Assembly: GCF_918731615.1 (NCBI RefSeq) | Contig: NZ_OU957226.1 | Location: 186,001-250,000 of the forward strand | Length of the DNA stretch: 64,000 nt | DNA from: Flavobacterium sp. CECT 9288 | GTDB taxonomy: Bacteria > Bacteroidota > Bacteroidia > Flavobacteriales > Flavobacteriaceae | Direction: 5' to 3' | Part shown: positions 1 through 8,870 of the stretch, piece by piece | How positions within the stretch are numbered: the stretch's first letter is position 1 | How the letters are laid out: every line of letters starts with the position of its first letter | Made by a program: the position numbers and the translations under genes | Notes under the pieces: generated by a model | The model's input: only the letters and a program-made list of their open reading frames with translations | What the model was told of the DNA's origin: nothing | Databases searched by the model: none

Positions 1-2118
1 ATGAAGTGTATTATCTTTAACTCGCATTCCGCCAAAACCTTCTACGATACTCATCCAAGTTCCTGCCATTGAGGTTATATGACAACCTTCTTCTACTTCT
101 TTATTGTAATCATCAAGATCTAGGCGTGACGTTCTTAAATAGAAGGTATAAGCCATATCCATTTTGTCTAACAAAGCCGCTTGAATAGAGTGTACACAAG
201 GTGAAAGTGAACTTTCATGAACCGTAAAGGATTCGTAGAATTCAAAATTATTTTTCAGTTCTTCTTTCGTAAAATGATCTTCAAAGAAATAAAAACACTG
301 TAAAACATCGGCTTGCTTGATGTATGGCGAACGTAAAATGCGATCCCAAGACCATTTTTGATTGATAGGTCTTTGGCTTTTATCCAAATCAGCTACGCGA
401 ACCAAATCTTTCTCTAGGAAACCATCTTGCTGTAAGTATACATTATGTTCTTCCGAAAACGGAAAGTACATATTGTCCGAAACTTTTTTCCAAGATTGTA
501 ATTCTGCGTCTGTGATGTTTACTTTTTCAGTAATTCTTTTGTGATCTGATGGATATTCCAGGGATACTTTCTGAATTTGTTCGTAGGTATAATCCAAACA
601 CCATTTTGCAATATAATTGGTATAGAAATTATTGTTTACGTTGTTCTCATACTCGTTTGGACCCGTTACACCAAGAATTACATATTGGTTTAAATTTGCT
701 GAAAAATTCGCTCTTTGATGCCAGAAACGAGCAATACCAATAAGGACTTCAAGACCCTTTTCAGGAATGTAGCTGTAATCACCAGTATATCTGTAAAAGT
801 TGTAAATAGCAAATGCTATGGCTCCATTTCTATGAATTTCTTCAAACGTTATTTCCCATTCGTTATGGCATTCTTCACCGTTCATAGTAACCATTGGGTA
901 TAAAGCTGCACCATTAGTAAATCCTAATTTAGTTGCATTTTCAATGGCTTTGTCTAATTGATTGTAGCGGTACGTCAACAAGTTGCGCGCTACTTCTTGA
1001 TCCTTAGTCGCCATGTAAAACGGAATACAGTATGCTTCGGTATCCCAATAGGTAGAACCACCATATTTTTCGCCAGTGAAACCTTTTGGTCCAATATTCA
1101 AACGAGAATCTTTACCAAGATAGGTTTGGTTCAATTGAAAAATATTGAAACGAATTCCTTGTTGTGCTTTGACATCGCCATCAATAGTAATATCTGACAT
1201 TTCCCAAATTTTTGCCCAAGCGTCAATCTGATCCAGTAGCATTTGGTCATAGCCCAAAGTTAAGGCAGCTTGTATGACTTTTTCGGCAGCAGTAACAGTG
1301 TTTTCATGGTTTAAAGAAACCGTGTAACCTCCAATTTTTTGGATAGATGATTTTTGGCCTTGAGCCACAATTACATCGTAGCTAAATTGGATTTTATCTG
1401 TAGTGGCATCAATATTTGATGGTGAAATTCCTGTTTTTTCACCATTAGTTAAAATGCTGTTGTGCATGAATGTGGTTGCCTTGAAATGGGTTTTGAAGGT
1501 TTGAGCCGTTACAAAAGCTTCATTTCCTGATTTTTTCACATCAAGGGGTTCCCAGAATTTCTCTTCCCAGTTGGCATCTTCATTAGTTACACCGGCATCA
1601 ATATAAGGTTTGAATACAATTTTAGAATCTTTGTTCAAAGGTGTAATTTCATAATGGATAAGCCCAACTTCATCCAAGACGATAGAAAGAAAACGCTTGA
1701 TGCTAACTGAAATTTCTGTTCCATTTTTTAAGGTGGCTTCAAAAGAACGGTGGTACCAACCTTCTTTCATATTCAATTCACGACGAAAGTTTTTGACATC
1801 GGTACAGGTATTCAAATCGAATTTTTCACCGTTGATTTCAATGTCAATCCCAATCCAGTTTGGTGCATTTAAAACCTTTGCAAAATATTCTGGATATCCG
1901 TTTTTCCACCAGCCTACTTTTGTTTTATCTGGATAATAAATTCCAGCAATGTAGCTGCCTTGGAAGGTTTCTCCGCTATAATTTTCTTCAAAATTAGCGC
2001 GTTGTCCCATAGCTCCGTTGCCAATACTAAACAAACTTTCGGATGATTTTACACGTTCGGCATCAAAACCTTCTTCTATGATGGACCAATTGTCTGGTTT
2101 TATATAATCTTGATTCAT
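1..2118 (-). CDS. GH65 maltose phosphorylase (3' end outside window)
   Basis: The minus-strand frame is open from an ATG at 2118 to the window edge, giving 706 residues without a stop; GH65 enzymes are about 760. The reading shows family motifs: NGEECHNEWEIT near residues 412-424, VTGPNEYENN around 484-493, and a KQ pair at about 601-602 in SPYIKQADVLQ. The offset of that KQ pair from the equivalent pair in characterised maltose phosphorylases puts the general-acid Glu at about 489 in GPNEY (inferred). The reaction is phosphorolysis of maltose to glucose and beta-glucose-1-phosphate in the cytoplasm. It follows pgmB after 83 bases and a sugar permease before that, which supports maltose as substrate over trehalose or kojibiose, but GH65 specificity cannot be fixed from motifs alone. 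There is no signal peptide. Confidence 0.93.
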   Translation of the reverse strand, partial: MNQDYIKPDNWSIIEEGFDAERVKSSESLFSIGNGAMGQRANFEENYSGETFQGSYIAGIYYPDKTKVGWWKNGYPEYFAKVLNAPNWIGIDIEINGEKFDLNTCTDVKNFRRELNMKEGWYHRSFEATLKNGTEISVSIKRFLSIVLDEVGLIHYEITPLNKDSKIVFKPYIDAGVTNEDANWEEKFWEPLDVKKSGNEAFVTAQTFKTHFKATTFMHNSILTNGEKTGISPSNIDATTDKIQFSYDVIVAQGQKSSIQKIGGYTVSLNHENTVTAAEKVIQAALTLGYDQMLLDQIDAWAKIWEMSDITIDGDVKAQQGIRFNIFQLNQTYLGKDSRLNIGPKGFTGEKYGGSTYWDTEAYCIPFYMATKDQEVARNLLTYRYNQLDKAIENATKLGFTNGAALYPMVTMNGEECHNEWEITFEEIHRNGAIAFAIYNFYRYTGDYSYIPEKGLEVLIGIARFWHQRANFSANLNQYVILGVTGPNEYENNVNNNFYTNYIAKWCLDYTYEQIQKVSLEYPSDHKRITEKVNITDAELQSWKKVSDNMYFPFSEEHNVYLQQDGFLEKDLVRVADLDKSQRPINQKWSWDRILRSPYIKQADVLQCFYFFEDHFTKEELKNNFEFYESFTVHESSLSPCVHSIQAALLDKMDMAYTFYLRTSRLDLDDYNKEVEEGCHITSMAGTWMSIVEGFGGMRVKDNTLH

Positions 2119-2201
2119 TCTTTTATTATTTAAAAATTCAAAAATTTAAAGATTGTTTTTAGCTTGGTACAATCAGATTTTTTTGTTTTTGAATCTTGTT
2201 T

Positions 2202-2861
2202 TTATTTTCTAAGTAAAACTTCTATAAATTGGGTGTCGATAGCTGTAAAATCATTAAAGATGTATTTAGCTTCCTGCAAAGTAGTTGCATCTCCAATTCC
2301 TACACTAATCATATTTGCGATATTTGCTGCTTGAACTCCCGCCACTGAATCCTCAAAAACGATTGAATCTTCTGGTTTTATGTTCAATAATTTTGCAGCC
2401 ATCAAGAAAACTTCTGGATCAGGTTTGGCATTGGTCACATCATTTCCATCAACTACAGCATCAAAATAGGGTAGCAGTCCTGTTTTTTCTAAAATAGGTC
2501 TCGCATTTTTACTGGCTGAACCTAATGCTATGGGTTGATTGTTTTCTTTTAGAAATTGTAAAATTCTAAAAACTCCCGGTAGAATTTCGCTTTCATTCAT
2601 GTCTACTAAATACGTCAAGTAGTCTTCATTTTTTTGAAGCAACCATCGGTCTTTGTCTTCTTGTGATGCAGTTACTTTTCCTAAATCTAAAATAATATCC
2701 AAAGAGCGCACGCGGCTTACTCCTTTTAATAATTCATTGTGCTCGTGTGTAAAATCGATGTCAAGTGAATTAGCAATTTTTTTCCAAGCCAAATAATGGT
2801 ATTTAGCCGTATCTACAATTACGCCGTCAAGGTCGAATATAAATGCTTTAATGTTATTCAT
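2202..2861 (-). CDS. pgmB: Beta-phosphoglucomutase (HAD superfamily)
   Basis: This 219-residue HAD-like phosphatase/mutase has the catalytic motif FDLDGVIVD near the N-terminus, with Asp10 as nucleophile and Asp12 as acid/base. HAD motif III lies around KPDPEVF, and VFEDSVAGVQAA follows as the metal-binding motif. The length matches beta-phosphoglucomutases. It would convert beta-glucose-1-phosphate, the product of the neighbouring GH65 phosphorylase, to glucose-6-phosphate. Its start overlaps the end of the upstream permease gene by 8 bases, so translation is probably coupled, and the phosphorylase gene follows 83 bases later. Beta-PGM next to a GH65 phosphorylase is a familiar arrangement and makes this call firm. 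Confidence 0.93.
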   Translation of the reverse strand: MNNIKAFIFDLDGVIVDTAKYHYLAWKKIANSLDIDFTHEHNELLKGVSRVRSLDIILDLGKVTASQEDKDRWLLQKNEDYLTYLVDMNESEILPGVFRILQFLKENNQPIALGSASKNARPILEKTGLLPYFDAVVDGNDVTNAKPDPEVFLMAAKLLNIKPEDSIVFEDSVAGVQAANIANMISVGIGDATTLQEAKYIFNDFTAIDTQFIEVLLRK

Positions 2862-4383
2862 TTAAATTAATTTTCGATTTGTCATTAATGGTTAAAGCTA
2901 TTAGTCCGGCAAGAATCATAGATGCTCCACCAATTAGTAAAGCATAAATAGGTTCACTGTTAAAAAATTGAGAAACTAAAAACCCTAAAATAGAAGCTGC
3001 TACTAACTGAGGAATTACAATAAAAAAGTTAAAAACTCCCATGTAATACCCCATTTTGCTAGATGGTAATGAACCTGAAAGCATTGCATATGGGATTGAT
3101 AAAATACTAGCCCATGCAATTCCAACTCCAATCATCGGAAGCCATTCCATTGTGAAAACCGTTGGTTCAGAAATAAAATAAACAGAAATTAAACCTAGTC
3201 CTCCACAAACTAACGCTACGAAATGAGTAAATTTTCTGCTAGTATATTTGGCTAATACTGGCAAAAGAAATGCGGCTATCGCTGCAATTAAATTGTAGTT
3301 GGCAAACATTTCACCCACTTGATTTGCGCCAATATTGTAGGCTTCAGAAGTTGTGTCTGTTGTTTTGTAAATGTGTTGTGTAACTGCAAGTGTAGTGTAA
3401 ATCCACATTGAAAAAAGTGCAAACCAAGAAAAGAATTGTACCCACGCCAATTGTTTCATTATTTTGGGCATGAACTGAAAATCATTCATTATTGTTACAA
3501 AACCATTTTCTGTATTATTTGCTTTTTGCAGTAAACCAGAAATCAGCATTGCTATTCCACCAAGACCAATTAATCCGATAGAAAGAACGTATAAATCCTT
3601 TTTCAAATCATAATTATAAATTGCAAATGAGAAGACAGCACTTACAACTAAAAATAATAATCCTTTACTTAAATGAGATTTACCATTTGCTAAAAACCAT
3701 TCTTTTGAATGTGTTTCTTTTTGATAAGTTTCTTTGTTATGGTTTTCAAAAGCTTCTAATTCTGCTGGTGAATATTCTTTAGAAGTTAAAACTGTCCATA
3801 ATACTGTTAGCAGGAAAGCTATTCCGCCAAGGTAAAATGAATATTTAACAGAATCAGGAATTACACCTAGTGGAGCGGTATTGCTTACTCCAAAATGCGT
3901 AAAAATTAACGGAAGTTTAGAGGCAAAGTAAGCTCCAATTCCAATAAAAAAGCTTTGCATGGCAAAACCAGTCGTTCTTTGTGAATCAGGTAGATTGTCA
4001 CCTACAAATGCACGAAAAGGTTCCATTGAAACATTTATGGAAGCATCCATAATCCATAGCATACCTGCAGCAAACCACAACATAGGAGAATTTGGCATTA
4101 TGAATAAAGCGGCCGAGGCTAAAATGGCGCCAGCAAGAAAATAAGGTTTTCTTCTTCCCAATTTAGTCCAAGTTTTATCAGAGAAATATCCGATAATTGG
4201 CTGAATTATTAATCCAGTCATTGGAGCGGCAACCCATAAAATAGGAATGTCATCAATGTTAGCGCCGAGGGTTTGAAATATCCTGCTAACATTTGAATTT
4301 TGCAAAGCAAAACCCATTTGAATTCCCAGAAATCCAAAACTCATGTTCCAAATTTGCCAGAAATTTAATCTACGCTTTTCCAT
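2854..4383 (-). CDS. MFS sugar (maltose-type) permease
   Basis: The protein has 509 residues and about 12 hydrophobic segments in the MFS pattern. It has the MFS motif GYFSDKTWTKLGRRKP after the second membrane segment and an early FGFLGIQMGFALQNSNVSRIF stretch typical of the glycoside-pentoside-hexuronide/SLC45-like sugar permeases of Bacteroidetes. A soluble loop of about 50 residues lies in the middle (ELEAFENHNKETYQKETHSK). It is first in a unit with pgmB and the phosphorylase, so the likely job is uptake of maltose across the inner membrane after entry through SusC/SusD. The start ATG at 4383 has inverted repeats just upstream. Substrate is inferred from context. Confidence 0.88.
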   Translation of the reverse strand: MEKRRLNFWQIWNMSFGFLGIQMGFALQNSNVSRIFQTLGANIDDIPILWVAAPMTGLIIQPIIGYFSDKTWTKLGRRKPYFLAGAILASAALFIMPNSPMLWFAAGMLWIMDASINVSMEPFRAFVGDNLPDSQRTTGFAMQSFFIGIGAYFASKLPLIFTHFGVSNTAPLGVIPDSVKYSFYLGGIAFLLTVLWTVLTSKEYSPAELEAFENHNKETYQKETHSKEWFLANGKSHLSKGLLFLVVSAVFSFAIYNYDLKKDLYVLSIGLIGLGGIAMLISGLLQKANNTENGFVTIMNDFQFMPKIMKQLAWVQFFSWFALFSMWIYTTLAVTQHIYKTTDTTSEAYNIGANQVGEMFANYNLIAAIAAFLLPVLAKYTSRKFTHFVALVCGGLGLISVYFISEPTVFTMEWLPMIGVGIAWASILSIPYAMLSGSLPSSKMGYYMGVFNFFIVIPQLVAASILGFLVSQFFNSEPIYALLIGGASMILAGLIALTINDKSKINLNE

Positions 4384-4384
4384 T

Positions 4385-4425
4385 ATCGTAATTTAAAAAT
4401 TAATACGATAAGCGCTATGCTTATC
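4385..4425. promoter_or_regulatory. Two overlapping inverted repeats upstream of the permease
   Basis: GATAAGC and GCTTATC form a perfect 7-bp inverted repeat with a 5-base centre at 4407-4425. A second pair, ATCGTA at 4385-4390 and TACGAT at 4404-4409, overlaps it. They begin directly upstream of the permease ATG, where a repressor would block transcription. The first has the size and AAGCGC-like half expected for LacI-family operators. A LacI-type regulator is encoded next door, so binding by it is a reasonable inference. Confidence 0.45.
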
Positions 4426-4441
4426 AAAACTTATCTTTATT

Positions 4442-4462
4442 TTCGAAGTAAAAGTTAAAGCT
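4442..4462. promoter_or_regulatory. Shared 21-bp element, copy 1 (permease side)
   Basis: The sequence is TTCGAAGTAA, then AA, then GTTAAAGCT. A second copy with only the two central bases changed lies 1.4 kb away in front of susC. Here it sits 58 bases upstream of the permease start and points in the opposite direction relative to the gene. Likely a binding site that ties the two maltose units together. Confidence 0.5.
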
Positions 4463-4584
4463 TTGCGGGGTAAATATAAAAAGATATTTGGAACAATTGT
4501 TTTGCAAATAGAAATATCAGCAATCTTTTTTAACTACAAGGTTGTAGTAATGAATATAATACAAGAATTTTTAAAAAATCAATT

Positions 4585-4637
4585 CAGTTTTCAGCTGCAG
4601 TTTAGAAAAAGGGACTAAAAACTGCAGCTGAAAACTG
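4585..4637 (-). terminator. Perfect 19-bp inverted repeat after the LacI-type gene
   Basis: Arms at 4585-4603 and 4619-4637 are perfectly complementary over 19 bp, including a CAGCTG core, with a 15-base loop. It begins 20 bases past the regulator's stop codon, and on the minus strand it is followed by a T-rich stretch, so a terminator is the simplest reading. The stem is longer than other terminators in this window, and it could instead be a dispersed repeat. Confidence 0.55.
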
Positions 4638-4657
4638 CGATTTAAATCGGATAACTA

Positions 4658-5677
4658 CTAATTTGTAGATTCTCTTTCAATCAAGTGGGTTTCTATAATT
4701 TCAGTTTTGTAGTTTTCATCTTCCTCATCTTCGGCTTCAAGTCGGTCAATAAGCATTTTAGCAGCTTTATTTCCCATTTTTACACCACTTTGACTTACAG
4801 TGGTAATAGTTGGAGTAGAATATTTAGAAATGATACCATCTGTAAAAGCAATTACTGCTAGATCTTTAGGGACATTCAAACCTATTTTATTGGCAGTTTT
4901 GATTATTGTTACGGCAAATAGTTCGTTTACAGCAAAAACCGCATCAATAGCCTTGTCCTCTAAGAGTTTACTAATGGTGATTTCACAGGTGTTTACGTCT
5001 TCAATTTTAATGATTAGATCTTCATTAAATGGAATTCCGTTATCCAACAGCGCTTTTGTGTAACCATCAGTTCTTAATTTTCCCACGCTCACGTAGTCAA
5101 CAGTAGTTACTAGAGCTATTTTTTTTCGGCCTTTGTCAATCAAGCTTTGAACGGCTTCATAAGCTGCAGCTTGATCATCAATAATTACTTTATCACACAA
5201 GATGTCACTTGTCACACGATCAAACATGACAACAGGCATTCCTTGATTGATAACTTCAGTAATGTGATGAAAATCAGCTTTAAATTGGGTTTCTTTTGAT
5301 AAAGATATGATAAAGCCATCAATGCTGCCATTTGCGAGCATTTCCATATTTAAAACTTCTTTGTCAAAAGAATCATCAGATAGACAAATGATTACGCTAT
5401 ACCCGTGTTCATTAGCCACTTGTTCAACACCATTTATTACAGTAGAGAAAAAATGATGCACAATTTCAGGAATGATGATTCCTATGGCTTTAGTTTTTCG
5501 GTTCTTTAAACTTAGGGCAATATTATTAGGCTTGTAGTTGTAAAATTTCGCGAAAGCTTGAACTTTAAGTCTTGTCTCTTCGCCTATTTCAAGACTATTT
5601 CTTAGGGACTTGGAAACGGTAGAAATGGAAACGTCTAATTCTTTTGCAATTTGTTTAAGCGTTATTTTCCTTTTCAT
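4658..5677 (-). CDS. LacI-family transcriptional regulator of the maltose locus
   Basis: The chosen start is the internal ATG at 5677, ten codons into the longest frame, because the helix-turn-helix begins at once (MKRKITLKQIAKELDVSISTVSKSL), as in LacI proteins; this gives 339 residues. The DNA-binding domain covers about residues 1-55, followed by a periplasmic-binding-protein-like sugar-sensing domain (AIGIIIPEIVHHFFSTVINGV through LAVIAFTDG). It lies between the permease unit and the divergent susC unit, so it probably controls both in response to maltose or maltodextrin. Bacteroides starch loci typically use the membrane regulator SusR instead; no SusR-like gene is present here. Confidence 0.92.
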   Translation of the reverse strand: MKRKITLKQIAKELDVSISTVSKSLRNSLEIGEETRLKVQAFAKFYNYKPNNIALSLKNRKTKAIGIIIPEIVHHFFSTVINGVEQVANEHGYSVIICLSDDSFDKEVLNMEMLANGSIDGFIISLSKETQFKADFHHITEVINQGMPVVMFDRVTSDILCDKVIIDDQAAAYEAVQSLIDKGRKKIALVTTVDYVSVGKLRTDGYTKALLDNGIPFNEDLIIKIEDVNTCEITISKLLEDKAIDAVFAVNELFAVTIIKTANKIGLNVPKDLAVIAFTDGIISKYSTPTITTVSQSGVKMGNKAAKMLIDRLEAEDEEDENYKTEIIETHLIERESTN

Positions 5678-5783
5678 ATTAATATTTGGTAAAAATTTAT
5701 TTCTCAATAAAGGTAAAATTTTATTTTTAATATGGTAATTATACTCTCAAAATTTTCAATAAAATAGAAAGTTTTCAACACTA

Positions 5784-5797
5784 TTACGTTTTCGTAA
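5784..5797. promoter_or_regulatory. Inverted repeat TTACG-TTTT-CGTAA between lacI and susC
   Basis: A perfect 5-bp inverted repeat around TTTT lies in the 237-base divergent intergenic region, 106 bases from the regulator start. It could be an operator for autoregulation. The short arms make chance occurrence possible. Confidence 0.25.
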
Positions 5798-5850
5798 CCT
5801 GATATTTTTTTTAGGTTGTTGAGTGTATTAAATTTTACATAAATTTAACA

Positions 5851-5871
5851 TTCGAAGTAATTGTTAAAGCT
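5851..5871. promoter_or_regulatory. Shared 21-bp element, copy 2 (susC side)
   Basis: The sequence is TTCGAAGTAA, then TT, then GTTAAAGCT, matching the copy near the permease at 19 of 21 positions. It ends 43 bases upstream of the susC ATG. The pseudo-palindrome GTTAAAGCTATAAC at 5863-5876 overlaps its right end. Confidence 0.5.
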
Positions 5872-5914
5872 ATAACGCAACCAAAACAAAATTAAATTAA
5901 AATAAACAAAAAGT

Positions 5915-8860
5915 ATGAAAACAATTTATAAAAAGTTGTTGATTTTAGTACTGTTACTCCCATTTAGTATTCTGGCTCAGAGTACAGTAAGTGGAACTGT
6001 TGTTGATAAAACCACTGGTCAACCTTTTCCTGGAGTTAACGTCAACGTTCAAGGTGTTAAAAATGGTGTATCTACGGATTACGAAGGGAAATACCAATTA
6101 AATAATGTAAAAGCAGGAGACAAGATTGTTTATTCTTTTATAGGATATACAACTGCTGTTGTGGAATACCTAAGCCAAAAAACAGTTAATGTGAGCTTGC
6201 AAGAAGATGCAAACCAGTTAAAAGAGGTAGTGGTGCAAGTAGGTTACGGAACTGTTAAGAAAAAAGATGCTACTGGTGCTGTAACAGTATTAGGGACGAA
6301 AGATTTTAACAAAGGAGCAAACGTAACTGCTGAGAATTTATTAAACGGTAGAGTAGCAGGGGTTACTGTGAATACTAGTGGTGCGCCAGGTTCTGGTTCT
6401 CAAATTAGAATTCGTGGTGGATCATCTTTATTTGCAAGTAATGATCCTTTAATTGTTATTGATGGATTGCCAATAGAGAATAACTCTGATAAAAACTTTG
6501 GTTCAACTTCTATTTTAGCATCAATTAATCCAAGTACTATAGAGTCTATGACTGTTTTAAAAGATGCTTCGGCTACTGCTATTTATGGTTCAAGAGCTTC
6601 TAATGGTGTGATTATCATTACTACTAAAAAAGGAAGTAAAAACTTAGCTGTTGATTATAATTTTCAATATGGTAGTGGATCACTTGATAAAACGATTCCA
6701 GTATTTAATGCGGATCAATTTAGAGCATTAATTGCTGATAAGCGTCCGAGTGATTTATCTAAACTAGGTACTGCAAACACAGATTGGCAAAAAGCAATTT
6801 ATAGAAGAACGGATTATGTTGATAATAACGTTTCTATAAGAGGTAACTTATTTAATACAATACCTACTCGTTTAACTATTGGTAATACCTACCAAGAAGG
6901 ATTACGATTAACAAATACGTTCAATAGAAACACAATTGGTTTAGCTTTAAACCCTTCTTTCTTGAAAGATCATTTAAGAATAAAATTGAATGCCAATTAC
7001 GCTAATGAGAAAAATAGATTTGCAGAAGGTGTTGAGGGTTCAGCAATTCGTTTTGATCCTACACAACCTATTTACAGCGCGGGATCAATTTATGGAGGTT
7101 TCTTTGAATATTACAACCGAATCAACGGTGAATTGTCTCCTAATTCACCACGTAATCCAGTTGCTCAATTGTTACAAACATTTGATAAAGGATTAAATAA
7201 TAGATTTTTTGGTAACTTTGAGGTAGATTATAAATTTCATTTCATGCCAGCTTTACGAGCTGTAGTAAATGCAGGTTTTGATCAAGCGGATGGAGAAAGG
7301 TCTAAAACAGCTTCGAGATTTGCTGCGAGCTCAGGTGCAAATAACAATATGCCTTTTGGGACAAATGAATTTTCAAAAAGTGAAAGGAAAAACAAGTTGC
7401 TAGATGCTTATTTAGTGTACAACAAAACATTTGATAAACTTGTTTTTGATGCTACAGTAGGATACTCTTACCAAAAATGGGATTCATATAATTATGTAAC
7501 AGGAAATACAAACGACCCAAATTTACTACCAGCCTCTCAGGATGGTTTCCCGAGAACCTATATTGATATAGATAGAGTAAATGTTGGATTCTTTGGAAGA
7601 TCTAACTTAAATTTTAATGATAAATATTTATTAACTTTATCTTATAGAAGAGACGGTTCTTCTCGTTTTGATAAAAATAACAAATGGGGTAATTTCCCTG
7701 CTGCTGCATTTGCTTGGAAAATTAAAGAAGATTTATTGTCAAATAACACTACAGTATCTGACTTGAAATTTAGAGTAGGGTACGGTATTACTGGGCAACA
7801 AGAAATAGGTAACAATAATGATTTCCTACAACAATATAATGTAGGAACCGGTAGCTCTCAATATTATTTTGGTACAGTTGCTTTGCCTATTGTGGTTTCT
7901 GCAAGACTAAGTAATAACCTTAAGTGGGAAGAAACTACTACTTACAACGCCGGTTTAGATTTTGGTTTGTATGACAATAGAATTACAGGTAGTGTTGAGG
8001 TTTTTTACAAAGACTCTAAAGATTTATTAGCTGATGTAGCTACTGCTGATGGAAGTAACTTTTCTAACCGATCTTGGCAAAACATTGGTAGCTTTACTAC
8101 AAAAGGAGTTGAACTATCATTGAGTGCTGATATTATTAGATCAGAAGCTGTAAACTGGAATTTAAACTTTAATGCCACTACTTTTCAAAGAGAGATAACA
8201 AAATTAACAACAGATTTAATTGTAACAGGTGATCTTATTGCAGGTACAGGAAGTCAAGGGCAAGTACATCAAGTAGGTTTTGCTCCATTCTCTTTCTTGC
8301 TGTATAAACAATTATTTGATACTGCAGGAAAACCAATCGAGAATGGATATCAAGATTTAAATAATGATGGTGTGATCAATGCTAATGATAAATATGTATA
8401 CAGAAATCCAGATCCAAAAGCTACTTTTGGTTTAGCTTCAACATTAAATTATAAAAACCTTGATTTCTCTTTCAACTTAAGAGCGAGTTTAGGAAATAGA
8501 GTGCTTAACGCTGTTAATGCTGGAAGAGCTCAATATGATCAATTAGTACCTGATGCTATGGTAGGTAACATTCCTACATCAGTTTTAGATACTGATTTTA
8601 AAACAACATCAAATGTATTTTTATCTGATTTGTATGTAGAAAACGCATCGTTTTTAAGAATGGATAACATCACATTAGGGTACACTTTCCCAAAATGGTT
8701 AGAAGGGAAAGCATCACTACGTTTGTTTGCTGGAATGCAAAACGTTTTTGTAATTTCTGATTATTCAGGTTTGGATCCAGAGGTTGCTAATAATGGTGTT
8801 GATAAAACAATTTATCCTAGACAACGTTCTATTTTAGGTGGGGTTAATGTTAAATTTTAA
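5915..8860 (+). CDS. susC: SusC-type TonB-dependent oligosaccharide transporter
   Basis: The 981-residue outer-membrane protein begins with a signal peptide ending near ILAQS. A carboxypeptidase-regulatory-like domain follows (about 23-110), then a TonB-box-like segment and the plug (about 110-220) with the SusC signature DASATAIYGSRASNGVIIITTKKG around 205-230. The rest is a beta barrel ending in an aromatic residue (GGVNVKF). Together with the SusD lipoprotein 10 bases downstream it would import malto-oligosaccharides across the outer membrane using TonB energy. Starch or maltodextrin is inferred from the amylase and maltose phosphorylase in the same locus. Length and domain order are normal. 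Confidence 0.96.
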   Translation: MKTIYKKLLILVLLLPFSILAQSTVSGTVVDKTTGQPFPGVNVNVQGVKNGVSTDYEGKYQLNNVKAGDKIVYSFIGYTTAVVEYLSQKTVNVSLQEDANQLKEVVVQVGYGTVKKKDATGAVTVLGTKDFNKGANVTAENLLNGRVAGVTVNTSGAPGSGSQIRIRGGSSLFASNDPLIVIDGLPIENNSDKNFGSTSILASINPSTIESMTVLKDASATAIYGSRASNGVIIITTKKGSKNLAVDYNFQYGSGSLDKTIPVFNADQFRALIADKRPSDLSKLGTANTDWQKAIYRRTDYVDNNVSIRGNLFNTIPTRLTIGNTYQEGLRLTNTFNRNTIGLALNPSFLKDHLRIKLNANYANEKNRFAEGVEGSAIRFDPTQPIYSAGSIYGGFFEYYNRINGELSPNSPRNPVAQLLQTFDKGLNNRFFGNFEVDYKFHFMPALRAVVNAGFDQADGERSKTASRFAASSGANNNMPFGTNEFSKSERKNKLLDAYLVYNKTFDKLVFDATVGYSYQKWDSYNYVTGNTNDPNLLPASQDGFPRTYIDIDRVNVGFFGRSNLNFNDKYLLTLSYRRDGSSRFDKNNKWGNFPAAAFAWKIKEDLLSNNTTVSDLKFRVGYGITGQQEIGNNNDFLQQYNVGTGSSQYYFGTVALPIVVSARLSNNLKWEETTTYNAGLDFGLYDNRITGSVEVFYKDSKDLLADVATADGSNFSNRSWQNIGSFTTKGVELSLSADIIRSEAVNWNLNFNATTFQREITKLTTDLIVTGDLIAGTGSQGQVHQVGFAPFSFLLYKQLFDTAGKPIENGYQDLNNDGVINANDKYVYRNPDPKATFGLASTLNYKNLDFSFNLRASLGNRVLNAVNAGRAQYDQLVPDAMVGNIPTSVLDTDFKTTSNVFLSDLYVENASFLRMDNITLGYTFPKWLEGKASLRLFAGMQNVFVISDYSGLDPEVANNGVDKTIYPRQRSILGGVNVKF

Positions 8861-8870
8861 TAATTAAATT

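Noticed and set aside
5678..5914. Riboswitch or attenuator before susC
   Set aside because: The region has short inverted repeats but no conserved riboswitch-like fold that I can recognise; DNA operators fit better.
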